From positions 1 through 64,000 of the forward strand of contig JBFXDD010000019.1 of assembly GCA_050181465.1 (NCBI GenBank): DNA of 64,000 bases. The letters run 5' to 3'. Under the pieces are notes generated by a model that saw nothing but the letters and a program-made list of their open reading frames with translations, had not been told where the DNA came from and made no database searches. The translations under genes and the position numbers were made by a program. Positions 18,343 through 27,900 of this stretch are shown piece after piece (position 1 is the stretch's first letter; each line of letters opens with the position of its first letter). This stretch comes from JACRLW01 sp050181465. GTDB taxonomy: Bacteria; Planctomycetota; UBA1135; UBA2386.

Positions 18343-18524
18343 TAGCCCGGACTGTTCGTGAACGTCGTCGCGAGATCGTCGCAGGTCGATGTCCGGCAAG
18401 GAGCTGCGTTCGGCGACGACCGAAGCGTAGCCATAGCTACGCTGCCAGGGAGGAGCCGACGTAGCGACGCAGACGGGCGCGACTTGTGGCGATCGCAGTA
18501 GACATTCGCGAATAGTCCGGGCTA
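18343..18524 (+). repeat. Dispersed palindromic element, copy 5 (first of a tandem pair)
   Basis: Full 182-bp copy, TA at both ends, sharing the last TA with copy 6. Central loop reads CATA rather than TGTA while the eight-pair stem is kept. It starts 15 bp upstream of the thioredoxin-domain gene's ATG. Confidence 0.93.
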
Positions 18525-18704
18525 GCCCGGACTGTTCGTGAACGTCGTCGCGAGATCGTCGCAGGTCGATGTCCGGCAAGGAGCTGCGTTCGGCGACGAC
18601 CGAAGCGTAGCTGTAGCTACGCTGCCAGGGAGGAGCCGACGTAGCGACGCCGACGGGCGCGACTTGTGGCGATCGCAGTAGACGTTCACGAATAATCCGG
18701 GCTA
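18523..18704 (+). repeat. Dispersed palindromic element, copy 6 (second of a tandem pair)
   Basis: Full 182-bp copy in the same orientation as copy 5 and nearly identical to it. The hairpin at 18604-18623 is exactly central. Its right edge CTA is the TAG stop codon (18702-18704) of the minus-strand phosphatase gene. The two copies together take up the whole gap between the genes. Confidence 0.93.
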
Positions 18705-20555
18705 GGGGAACCGCACCGAGACGGTTGCAACAGCTTCGTCTGCCCGATGGGCGGCGACGAGGCGTTCCTCCCGAGCCCCATCACTGCGCTCGAATCGCAC
18801 GCGGTAGGTGCCGGGGCCCGGCACGGGAAGGCGCAACGACGCCTCTCCCATCCGCACGTGAGCATGAGCAACTCCGTCCATCCCGTACACCGAGATCATC
18901 GGGTCGCGCGCGCCCTCGATCGAGAATGCGGGCAGAGCATGCGCGTGCACCCCGAGCGCATCGATCTGCCGGATCTCTCGAGGCCAGCCTCGGTACTGAC
19001 CAACGTCTCCAGCGGTCGGATCGACCCCACGCGGCCAACACTCCAACCGAATCGTCCGGCTGGATTTCCGGAACCGAACCACACCGAAGCCGGGCATTCG
19101 ATCGTGAAGCTCGGCAGGTTCGCGCCCCATCGACCGCGGGTTCGTGTGTGCAAAGACCGTGACGTGATTGCCGAAGCCGTCATGGAAATCGCCGGTGTGA
19201 TCATCGCCGTTGGGTTCGGGATTCGAACCTGCCGTTTCCGGTGCCCACCAACGCGGCCAGAGGTTGGCAATCGACGGCACGCAGAACGCGAAGCCTGCAT
19301 CGCGTGGACCCTCGATGCCGTACTGCACGATCGTCGACAGATGCTGGTCGCCGCACAGATGGAAAGCGGTCGCCCGTCGCAACAGACGCACCGCACGATC
19401 GCGAGCGGTCTGCGGCCAGCCGTTGGAATCGAAGTCGGCGTAGTAGAAGCCTCGATCGCGCCCATGATGCGTGGACGTCATCGCGAACGTCGTCTGCGAG
19501 ACGACACACTTCATGGCGATGCCGCTCCAATCCTCGCTCCACCGCGCAAGGAAGCCTTCTTGCCGCGCGCCCAACAGCTCGAACTCGGGACGATCGAACT
19601 GTGCGGGATCGACGCCGGCGATCTCGACATGATCCGGCCGCGACCCCATCGCCTTGGTCACGAGCCCAAAGCAGCCGGATTTGAACTTGCGATCCTCGAT
19701 CAACGCGAAGTCGATCCCGCCGAGTCGCAGACGCGTGAAGTAGGTGCCGATCCCTTGTTCGATGGGGACGGGATCCGCGGGTTCCGGGAGATGTGAAGTC
19801 TGCTGTCGCTCGACCATCTGCACGTAGCCGACCGGCCGCGTGTAGCCACCCTTCGTATCGAGGTCGATCTTGCGACCGGACTGTCCCCACAGGTTGGGCT
19901 GACCGACGTCGTGATCGTCCGGAAGACAGATCGTCGGGCGATCGCGCAGGATGTCGCGAAACGTCCGCCCGAACTCGAGCCACGACGCCGTGTGTGTGAA
20001 GTGGTCGTAGACCTGATCCCCGGTGAACACGAGCAAGTCGGGATCGATCGTCTTCACGGCCTTGACGACGTCGCTCTTGTCGTACTTGCCGCCGCCGGGC
20101 CCGGGCGAATTTCCGGTGAACGCACAGACGACGATCTCGTCGCGCTCGCCCGGATCCGCGCGCAGCAGCCCGGCGAACTCCGCGCCGCGTTCGTTTCGCA
20201 CGCGGTACGGCAGGTGCTCCTTCAGGTTCATGTCCTCGATCCGAAAGACCGCTGTGAAACCGATCGGATGCACATCGGCAGTGCCGAGCGATTGCCATTC
20301 GCCGTCGCGAAGCACTTCCAGGATCACCTTCGAGTCGTCCGCCTCTCGCGGCGGCGACAGGTGAGCGCTCAGACGGAGCACGCCGGACTCGATCGTGTAG
20401 AGCGCGAACACGATTCGATCGGCATCCTCCACCGGTCGACAGCGCGAGCGATCGTCGACGGAGAGCAATGCCTCGTTCTGCGGGGCCTGCTGAGCCGAGA
20501 GGTCGGCGGCCGAGAGACTCAACAGGAGAAGTCCGAGTGTGAGCGATCGATGCAT
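18702..20555 (-). CDS. Secreted PhoD-like metallophosphatase
   Basis: A 617-aa exported protein with a signal peptide (MHRSLTLGLLLLSLSAADLSAQ). It has the calcineurin-like/PhoD metal-binding blocks: FTGDQVYDH at residues 177-185, LPDDHDVGQPN at 211-221, and HLCGDQHLSTIVQYG near residue 400. PhoD enzymes are phosphodiesterases/phosphatases using Ca and Fe; here a role in phosphate gain or in turnover of cell-wall polymers is possible. Unlike classical PhoD no Tat motif is seen. It lies 21 bp after the membrane protein gene, so the two are probably one operon. The stop codon is supplied by element copy 6. Confidence 0.85.
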   Translation of the reverse strand: MHRSLTLGLLLLSLSAADLSAQQAPQNEALLSVDDRSRCRPVEDADRIVFALYTIESGVLRLSAHLSPPREADDSKVILEVLRDGEWQSLGTADVHPIGFTAVFRIEDMNLKEHLPYRVRNERGAEFAGLLRADPGERDEIVVCAFTGNSPGPGGGKYDKSDVVKAVKTIDPDLLVFTGDQVYDHFTHTASWLEFGRTFRDILRDRPTICLPDDHDVGQPNLWGQSGRKIDLDTKGGYTRPVGYVQMVERQQTSHLPEPADPVPIEQGIGTYFTRLRLGGIDFALIEDRKFKSGCFGLVTKAMGSRPDHVEIAGVDPAQFDRPEFELLGARQEGFLARWSEDWSGIAMKCVVSQTTFAMTSTHHGRDRGFYYADFDSNGWPQTARDRAVRLLRRATAFHLCGDQHLSTIVQYGIEGPRDAGFAFCVPSIANLWPRWWAPETAGSNPEPNGDDHTGDFHDGFGNHVTVFAHTNPRSMGREPAELHDRMPGFGVVRFRKSSRTIRLECWPRGVDPTAGDVGQYRGWPREIRQIDALGVHAHALPAFSIEGARDPMISVYGMDGVAHAHVRMGEASLRLPVPGPGTYRVRFERSDGAREERLVAAHRADEAVATVSVRFP

Positions 20556-20576
20556 GGACGATGGCGAGACAGGGTG

Positions 20577-22118
20577 TCAGCGGAGACGCGACGCGAGTTC
20601 GGCTGCGATCGACTCGATGGTTGCGGCAGGATCTTCGACGGGTCGCACGCGAAGTAGCTTCGCGCTTCGCGCGCGCGCAACGCCGTCCACCGCAGCCGCG
20701 AAGTCTGCCGCCAGACCGTCGTCGACGCCGAGAATCACGCTGCAGGCCCGTCCTTCGGATCGATCGACGAAGGCATCGATCGCTCGTGCGAATCCGTCGA
20801 GCGGTGTGCCTTCGCTCTCCCACGACGGCACGATCAACAAGACCGCACGAGGCGCCATCGGAGCCGCATAGAACCGCTCGAAGCACTCGATCTGTTGCAG
20901 TACGGAGCCCTCGGTCGAAGTCCACGGCAAGACGGCGGCGTCGAACTTTCGTCCGGGCAACAACTGTGCGGCGCGCGCCCCGACGATCGGTGCGATCCAG
21001 AATGCCTTGTCGGGATGGCTCTCGAAGAGCGCGCTACCGCCCAGGAACACCAGCCGCTCGCCCACGGCCTCCACACCGTGGACGGCGTCGCGGGCATACA
21101 TGCGGCGCGCGAGAGCATCGAAGGGAGCGCTGCCGGAGTCGCGGCCGAAGTAGCGGTCGAGTCGTGGATCGACGGCATCGGTGAGGCGCGGCTGCTCGAG
21201 GTGAATCGCGTAGAGGATCATGGCCGCGGCGCCGAGCGCGCCGACGGTCATGCCGAGTACGGGGCGGCGTGACCACGAGCCGAGCGCGAGCGGCACCCCC
21301 GCGAGCGCGGCCAACACGAGTGCGAGCGTGCTCGGCTCGCAGTCCGGCAGAATCCGATTCCACAGCACCAGTGTGCTCCCCCACGCCAGGAGCGGCAGCC
21401 AGGCCAGGCCAATCCACCCGGCAACCCCTCGTCTGGTCCGCGACCACAGCGCAGCGATCCAACCGAGCAGCGCTCCACCGATCGCCGCGTGACCGATCGG
21501 CAGGAGCGCCAGCGGGCGCGGGCGCGAGAAGATCTCCAGACGATGCATCACCGCGCGACCGCCGCGCGCAAGCACCGCGATCTGACCGTGGGCATCCGTG
21601 GTCTCGATGGACTCGAGTCGTCGGCCCGCCAGCACGGCTTCGGTCTGCCGACCGCGGGCTCTCATCGTCACCGTCGCGGGCAGTCCCGGACTCACCGGCA
21701 CGCCCCCGCGGCGATCGGTTGCGACGTCATCTTCGAACAGGGCCTGTTCGCGCGTGCGCACCGGCGCCCCCTCAAGCGTCGACAGGCGCAGCACGTGAAA
21801 GCGCGCGTGGAAGGGCGTCAGACCGTCCTCGCGCATGACTGGCTCGACCAGGCGATGCACCAGATCGAGCTCGGCACCCTCGGCCAGCTCGAACTCGGCG
21901 GAGAGATCGAAGTCGGCGAAGGCGAAGGGCAGGATCAGGGGTCGCTGCGGAGTGATCTCGAGCGGTGTGTGATCGGCCCGTTCGAAGTGAAAGTCGCGCT
22001 CGTGGAGGAGGGCGGCCGGGGGCCGCGAGGAATCGATGAGGAGTGAACCGAGCGCCGCGAGTCCGGCACCGAGTGCTGCGACGGCGAGGGCGAAGACGAT
22101 CGTGCGGCGACGTGACAC
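20577..22118 (-). CDS. Membrane protein of unknown function
   Basis: A 513-aa protein with an N-terminal membrane segment (residues 8-28), an outside beta-rich domain up to about residue 200, then about five membrane segments (roughly 205-320) and a C-terminal soluble domain. The latter has VFLGGSALFESHPDK followed by VGARAAQLLPGRKFDAAVLP and AVLLIVPSWE, which resembles the SGNH/GDSL-like domains attached to acyltransferase-type membrane proteins, but a full catalytic set is not evident. Operon with the phosphatase gene; its start is 32 bp from the divergent nagA start. Confidence 0.7.
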   Translation of the reverse strand: MSRRRTIVFALAVAALGAGLAALGSLLIDSSRPPAALLHERDFHFERADHTPLEITPQRPLILPFAFADFDLSAEFELAEGAELDLVHRLVEPVMREDGLTPFHARFHVLRLSTLEGAPVRTREQALFEDDVATDRRGGVPVSPGLPATVTMRARGRQTEAVLAGRRLESIETTDAHGQIAVLARGGRAVMHRLEIFSRPRPLALLPIGHAAIGGALLGWIAALWSRTRRGVAGWIGLAWLPLLAWGSTLVLWNRILPDCEPSTLALVLAALAGVPLALGSWSRRPVLGMTVGALGAAAMILYAIHLEQPRLTDAVDPRLDRYFGRDSGSAPFDALARRMYARDAVHGVEAVGERLVFLGGSALFESHPDKAFWIAPIVGARAAQLLPGRKFDAAVLPWTSTEGSVLQQIECFERFYAAPMAPRAVLLIVPSWESEGTPLDGFARAIDAFVDRSEGRACSVILGVDDGLAADFAAAVDGVARARSAKLLRVRPVEDPAATIESIAAELASRLR

Positions 22119-22150
22119 CAGGGCCCGGCGATCGTAGCCTCGGGCCGACG

Positions 22151-23281
22151 ATGACCGACACCGCGATCACCGCCGAACGCGCCATTCTCGGAGACGGCGC
22201 GACCGCCGCGGTCGCGGTCCGCGTGGTCGACGGCCGTGTCGCGGCAATCCATCGCGGCGAACCGCCGACCGGCTGGCCGCCGGCCCGGCGGGTGCGCGGC
22301 ACCTTGATGCCGGGCTTGGTCGACCTCCAGGTCAACGGCATGGGCGGCGCGGGCTTCGAGGCAGAGGACCCTGCCATGTTCGCGGTGATCGCACGGGCCG
22401 CCGCGCGCGGCGCTGCCGCAGCGTTCCTGCCCACCCTCATCACCGCCCCGGTCGACACGCTCGCGCGGCGCGCGCGCGCCGTCGCAACTTGGCTCGCCCA
22501 ACCCGCGGCCGCCGACGCCGCACTGCCTCTGGGCATTCACCTGGAGGGGCCGTTCCTGGAACTGGCCGGTGCGCATGATCCGCAGGCCCTCGCCCTGCCG
22601 ACTCGCGACAACGTCGAGCGGCTCTTGGAGGCTTGCGACGGACACCTCGCGATGGTGACCCTCGCGCCGGGGCTCCCGGGTGCACCGGCCGCCGTCGAGC
22701 GCCTGGTTGCCGCGGGCGTCGTGGTCGCGCTCGGGCATGCCCGCAGCACGGTTGGTTTCGCCGAGTGCGTCGCTGCCGGCGCGAGCGTCGTCACGCACCT
22801 GTTCAATGCGATGTCGCCGCTGCACCACCGCGAACCGGGAATCGCCAACCTGGCGCTCGACGACGAACGCTTGACCTGCTGCCTCATCGCCGACGGTCAT
22901 CACGTGCATCCCAACATGCTTCGCCTCGCGTTTCGAGCGCTCGGACGCGCCCGCACCGTGCTCGTGACGGACGCGGTGAGCGCCGCGGGAATGCCCGACG
23001 GGGAGTACACCCTCTCCGGTCTCCCGGTGACGTCGCGCGAGGGCATCGTGCGCGACCGCGAAGGCCGCCTCGCGGGCTCGGCGTTGACCATGGCGATGGC
23101 GTGCCGGGGCTTCGCCGCCGCGGTGCCGCATGCCGACGACCTGGTGCTCGCCGAAGTCGCGGCTCGTAACCCCGCACGGTTGCTGCGACGCGGCGACCTC
23201 GGCGCGATCGAAGTCGGCGCGATCGCCCGTTTCACTCTCCGGGAGCCGAACGGCTCGCTGTCGGCCCTGACGATCCTCTGA
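22151..23281 (+). CDS. nagA: N-acetylglucosamine-6-phosphate deacetylase
   Basis: A 376-aa cytoplasmic amidohydrolase that removes acetate from GlcNAc-6-phosphate in amino sugar recycling. Family motifs in order: MPGLVDLQVNGMGG, HLEGPFLELAGAHDP, GHARST, THLFNAMSPLHHREPG, IADGHHVHP, and TDAVSAAGMPDGEY with the catalytic Asp. I use ATG 22151 (MTDTAITAERAILGDG); the frame is open 36 codons upstream but that overlaps the divergent gene. The rnz gene starts 7 bp after its stop, so they are probably co-transcribed. Confidence 0.93.
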   Translation: MTDTAITAERAILGDGATAAVAVRVVDGRVAAIHRGEPPTGWPPARRVRGTLMPGLVDLQVNGMGGAGFEAEDPAMFAVIARAAARGAAAAFLPTLITAPVDTLARRARAVATWLAQPAAADAALPLGIHLEGPFLELAGAHDPQALALPTRDNVERLLEACDGHLAMVTLAPGLPGAPAAVERLVAAGVVVALGHARSTVGFAECVAAGASVVTHLFNAMSPLHHREPGIANLALDDERLTCCLIADGHHVHPNMLRLAFRALGRARTVLVTDAVSAAGMPDGEYTLSGLPVTSREGIVRDREGRLAGSALTMAMACRGFAAAVPHADDLVLAEVAARNPARLLRRGDLGAIEVGAIARFTLREPNGSLSALTIL

Positions 23282-23288
23282 AACGAGC

Positions 23289-24218
23289 ATGTCCGTCCGC
23301 GAACTCGTCGTGCTCGGAACCGCGAGCCAGGTGCCCACTCGTCACCGCAACCACAACGGCTACTTCGTTCGCTGGGACGGCGACGGGATCATGTTCGATC
23401 CCGGCGAAGGCACCCAACGTCAGATGATCCACTTCGGGGTCGCGGCCACCGACATCAGCGACATCTGCATCACGCACTTCCACGGCGATCACTGCCTGGG
23501 CTTCGCCAGTCTCGTGCAGCGGATCGCGCTCGACGAAGTCCAGCACACGGTCCGCGTCCATTATCCACGCTCGGGACAGCGTTACTTCGAACGCCTGCGC
23601 CACGCGTCGATCTTCCGCGACGTGAGCAAGCTCGCTCCAAATCCCGTCGATCGCGACGGCCCCATCGCCAGGACTCCCGATTGGACGCTGTTCGCGCAGC
23701 GCCTCGATCACTCCGTGGAGTGTTTCGGCTATCGATTGGTCGAGCCCGATCAGTGGAACGTCGATCCCACCGAGGCGCGTGCCCGCGGGCTCGTGCGCGA
23801 GGCGATCGGCGCGGTGAAGCGCGACGGGGAGGCGCGGGCACCCGACGGAACCGTGGTGCGAATCGAGGAAGTGGCCACCCTGCGCGCCGGTCAGAAAGTG
23901 GCCTTCGTGATGGACACGCGGCTGTGCGACGCGGCCTTCGAACTGGCCAAGGACGTCGACCTCTTGATCTGCGAGTCCACCTACCTGGAGGCCGATGCTG
24001 CCGACGCCCACAAGAACGCGCACCTCACGGCACGGCAGGCAGCGCGCATCGCCAGAGACAGCGGTGCGCGGCGGCTGGTCCTCACGCACATCAGTCAGCG
24101 GTATCGTGACAACGAACCCTTCCTGGCGGAGGCCCGCGAGCTGTTCGACGACGTGCACGTTGCGGTCGACGGCGACGTCGTGCCGCTCCCGCCGCGGCGG
24201 GGAGACGATGTCGCATGA
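23289..24218 (+). CDS. rnz: Ribonuclease Z
   Basis: A 309-aa metallo-beta-lactamase-fold endonuclease that trims tRNA 3' ends. The zinc motif is THFHGDHCLG near residue 61; further metal and motif positions are LDHSVECFGYRL, FVMDTRLCDAAF, CESTYLEADAAD and LTHISQRY. An exosite-like insert lies between about residues 155 and 200. Overlaps the next gene by 4 bp (ATGA), a sign of coupled translation. Confidence 0.92.
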   Translation: MSVRELVVLGTASQVPTRHRNHNGYFVRWDGDGIMFDPGEGTQRQMIHFGVAATDISDICITHFHGDHCLGFASLVQRIALDEVQHTVRVHYPRSGQRYFERLRHASIFRDVSKLAPNPVDRDGPIARTPDWTLFAQRLDHSVECFGYRLVEPDQWNVDPTEARARGLVREAIGAVKRDGEARAPDGTVVRIEEVATLRAGQKVAFVMDTRLCDAAFELAKDVDLLICESTYLEADAADAHKNAHLTARQAARIARDSGARRLVLTHISQRYRDNEPFLAEARELFDDVHVAVDGDVVPLPPRRGDDVA

Positions 24219-24820
24219 GCCTCTTCGAAGATCACTTCCAAGCGTTGCTCGACGCCTGCGGCGTGCGACCTCAGTCGCGAGTCCTCCTGCTCGCGGAGAT
24301 GGAATCTCTGGAGTTCGTCATTCTGATGGACAAGCTCGGCAAGGCCGGCGAGCTGTTCCTGCCCGACTCCGATTTCCTGCCGGAACGGCTGGATGCGATC
24401 GTCGGCTGCCCCCTGAGCGCAGCATTCGAAGAGATCGCGCCGGCTCTGCGTTCCGGGCGGAAGTTCCTGCGGCCGGGTGGGCGCATCGCCGTCGAGGTGC
24501 CGTCGAGTCCGCCATGTGAGTTGTTGGAGAGCGTTGCGAACGAAGTCGGGCTCGGCGACCTCATGCGCGCCAACGCGCGGGGCCTGACCGACGCAGAGGT
24601 CGACGATCTCCTGCCGCGAGACTGCCTCCGTCAGTTGGAGCGACACGATCTCGTCCTGATGGCGGAGTTCCCGTCACCGCACGACGCCGTCTCGGCGTGG
24701 TTCGGCGACGAAGACGGCCCGCAGATCGAAGTGATCGCCCGCGGTCTGACCTCAAGGCTTGCCAGCATCGAGTCGGTCGAGCTACCGCTGCGTCGCGTGC
24801 GACTGATCGGTATGCGCTGA
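24215..24820 (+). CDS. Methyltransferase-like protein with degenerate cofactor site
   Basis: A 201-aa protein whose layout matches a class I methyltransferase (RVLLLAEMESLEFVILMD, then LDAIVGCPLSAAFEEIAPALRSGRKFLRPGGRIAVEVPS), including the typical LRPGGR turn. However the glycine-rich motif I that binds SAM is replaced by LLLAEMESLE, so cofactor binding may be lost. Its start overlaps the rnz stop by 4 bp. Role unknown; a partner of RNase Z is a possibility from context only. Confidence 0.65.
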   Translation: MSLFEDHFQALLDACGVRPQSRVLLLAEMESLEFVILMDKLGKAGELFLPDSDFLPERLDAIVGCPLSAAFEEIAPALRSGRKFLRPGGRIAVEVPSSPPCELLESVANEVGLGDLMRANARGLTDAEVDDLLPRDCLRQLERHDLVLMAEFPSPHDAVSAWFGDEDGPQIEVIARGLTSRLASIESVELPLRRVRLIGMR

Positions 24821-24847
24821 ACGCGTTCCCTCGGGCCGCCGCCGAAC

Positions 24848-24938
24848 TAGTCCGAACTACTCGTCAAGGTCTGCGGCGATCGCCGCAGGTCGCGCCCTGC
24901 GGCGATCTCGCGACGACGTTCACGAATCGTCCGGGCTA
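24848..24938 (-). repeat. Dispersed palindromic element, copy 7 (short form)
   Basis: A 91-bp short form keeping both terminal repeats but lacking the usual centre. A 12-bp perfect stem remains (24878-24889 with 24896-24907, loop TCGCGC). TA occurs at both ends. It lies 27 bp after one gene and 10 bp before the ATG of the next. Confidence 0.85.
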
Positions 24939-24948
24939 GGATGCGTCG

Positions 24949-27900
24949 ATGAAATCGACTCTGCGAGTCGCGATCGCAACCGCGTTGGTGATGGCATCGT
25001 GCGATGGTTCCGCGGACCGATCGGCGACGTCAGTCCCCCTTCGCGCGCGCGAGGACGGCGCGATGCGCAGCTTCGTCACACTGCCGGCAGCAGCCAGCGG
25101 CATCACCACCGGCAACGAGTTGCGTGCCGAGAACGTCCTGCCCTACGTCTACGACGGCGCGGGAGTCGCGAGCGGCGACCTCGACGGCGATGGCCGTCCC
25201 GACGTCTACATCGTGTCGCAAGACGGCAAGAACCGGCTGTATCGACAGAGCGACGCGCTGCGCTTCGAGGACGTGACGGACGCCGCCGGAGTCGATGGCG
25301 GCGATGCCTGGGGCACGGGATGTTCGATCGTCGACGTCGACGGCGACGGCCTTCTCGACATCTACGTGTGCAATCTCGAGTCGCCGAATCTGCTGTATCG
25401 GAATCTCGGCGGGATGCGTTTCGAAGAGTGCGCCGCTCGCTTCGGTCTCGACTTCGTCGGCGCGAGCTTCTTTGCCGCATTCGCCGACTACGACGGCGAC
25501 GACGACCTCGATGTGTATCTGCTGACCAACCGCGTCTTCCTCCAGTCGTTGCTCCCCGAGTTGCTCGCGCGCGCCACCCTGCCCGGAGCGATGCAGAAGA
25601 GTCTGCGCGAGCTCGCTCCACCGATGCCGGATCTCGGCGCTGCGGTTGATGCGGGCAAGTCGCGCGTGCCCGCCGGATACGAAGATCACCTGATCGAGTT
25701 CGAAGGTCGCGTGTTCTTCGGCGGGCAGCCCGATCGTCTGCTGCGCAACGACGGCGAACGATTCGTCGACGTCACGACGGCCGCGAACATCGCCGACCAC
25801 GGCATGGGTCTGTCCGCGACCTGGTGGGACTTCGACGACGACGGCCATCTCGATCTGTACGTCGCGAACGATCTCGAGTCGCCGGATCTCCTGTATCGCA
25901 ACCTCGGCGATGGCCGCTTCGAGGAATGCGCGGCGCAACGACTTCCGCACGTCGCCTACTTCGGAATGGGTTCCGACGCCGGCGACATCAACGGCGACGG
26001 CCGCCTGGATCTGATCGTCGCCGACATGGCGATGCGCTCGCACTACGACGCGAAGATGCTCATGGGTGACATGGGTGATCGCGGTTGGTTCCTGGAGAAC
26101 GGTCGCCCGCCGCAGGTGATGCGCAACGCGCTCTTCCTCAACACCGGGACGGAACGTCTCCTCGAATGCGGGCTGCTCGCCGGGGTTGCGAAGACCGATT
26201 GGACCTGGACCGTGAAGTTCGCCGACCTCGACTGCGACGGCCACCTCGATCTGTTCGCAACCAACGGCATTCCGCGCTTCGACAACGATCCCGATGCCAA
26301 GCTGCGCTTCCGCGAGTTGTGGGACAGCGGCCGCCGTGCCGAAGCGATCGAGTTGGCGAGCAAGCTCTCGCCGGTTCCCGAGCCGAACTTGGCGTTGCGC
26401 AACGAGGGCTGTGATCCCGGCGACATTCCGCACTTCGTGGACGTCAGCCGGGAATGGGGACTCGACTTGGTGGGCGTGAGTCAGGGCGCGTCCGTGGTCG
26501 ACCTCGATCGCGACGGTGACCTCGACCTCTTGGTCGGCAACCAGAACGCGCCCGCTGTCGTCCACGAGAACCGCGCCGGCAAGGAGAGGCGCGCGCTTCT
26601 GCTGCGGCTGGTCGGCCCCGGTCGCAACACGCACGCGATCGGTGCCCGCGTCACCGCTTGGATCGGGAACGAACGCATCGATCGCCACCTCACCGGCGGC
26701 GGCGGCTACCTCTCCACCCACGAGCCGATCCTGCACATCGGGTTGGGTGCTCACGACCAAGTCGATCGCTTGGTCGTGCGCTGGCCGGGCAGACGCGGCG
26801 TGAGCGAGCATGCGGGGCTGCGCGCCGGTTTCCTGCACACCTTGTCCTGTCCGGAACCGGCATTGGCGGCACCGCCGGCGGCGGAACCGAAGGCCGACCC
26901 CGAGCACCCCTGGTTCGCCGCCGCGGCATCGCTGGCCCCCCAGCACCGCCACCAGGAGACCAAGTTCGACGACTACGCCGCGCAGCCGCTCGTCCCCCAC
27001 CGGCATTCGCAGCTCGGTCCCGGTCTCGCCTTCGGCGATGTCGACGGCGACGGCCAGGACGACGTCTTCGTCGGCGGCGCGCGCGGTCAGGGTGGACGAC
27101 TGTACTTGCACCGGGCCGCCGGTTTCGAAGAGCGCGCCGGCCCGTGGCAGACCGACGGGCCGCACGAGGACCTGGGTGCAGTCTTCTTCGATCTCGAGTC
27201 CGACGGCGACCTCGACCTCTACGTCGTGAGTGGCAGCAACGAAGTGCGCGCCGGCGATCCCTCGCTGCGCGATCGGCTCTACGTGAATCGCGGTGACGGG
27301 ACCTTTGACGCGAGGCAGGAAGCACTGCCTGCGTTCGCCGACAGCGGCAGCGTGGTCTGCGCCGCCGACTACGACCGCGACGGCGACCTCGATCTCTTCG
27401 TAGGTGGCCGGGTCGTACCCGGCCAATACCCCTTGCCGGCGCTCTGCCGGCTGTACGAGAACCGCAAGGGTCGGTTGGTAGACGTCCTCGAGAAGGCGAT
27501 TCCTGAGCTGCGTCCCGGCGGGTTGATCACGAGTGCGGTGTTCACCGACCTCGACGACGACGGCGGGCAGGACCTGCTCGTCGCCGGCCACTGGCAGCCG
27601 TTGCGGTGGTTCCGCAATCGCGGCGACGGCACCTTCGAGGAACGCACCGATGCCGCCGGATTCGGCGGACGGCACGGCTGGTGGAACGGCCTCGCCGTCG
27701 GCGACATCGACGGCGACGGGGATCTCGACGTCGTCGCCACCAACCTCGGCAAGAACACGAAGTACAAGGCGAGCCCCTCCAAGCCGGCGCGCCTGTTTGC
27801 GGCAGACGTCGACGACAGCGGCTCCTTGGACGTGATCGAGGCGAAGTTCGAAGGCGAACGGCTGCTGCCCGTGCGCGGCCGGTCGTGCAGCAGCCGCGCG

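Noticed and set aside
19201..19240. GGATTCGAACC-type sequence resembling a tRNA T-arm
   Set aside because: It lies within the coding sequence of the PhoD-like phosphatase and has no other tRNA parts.
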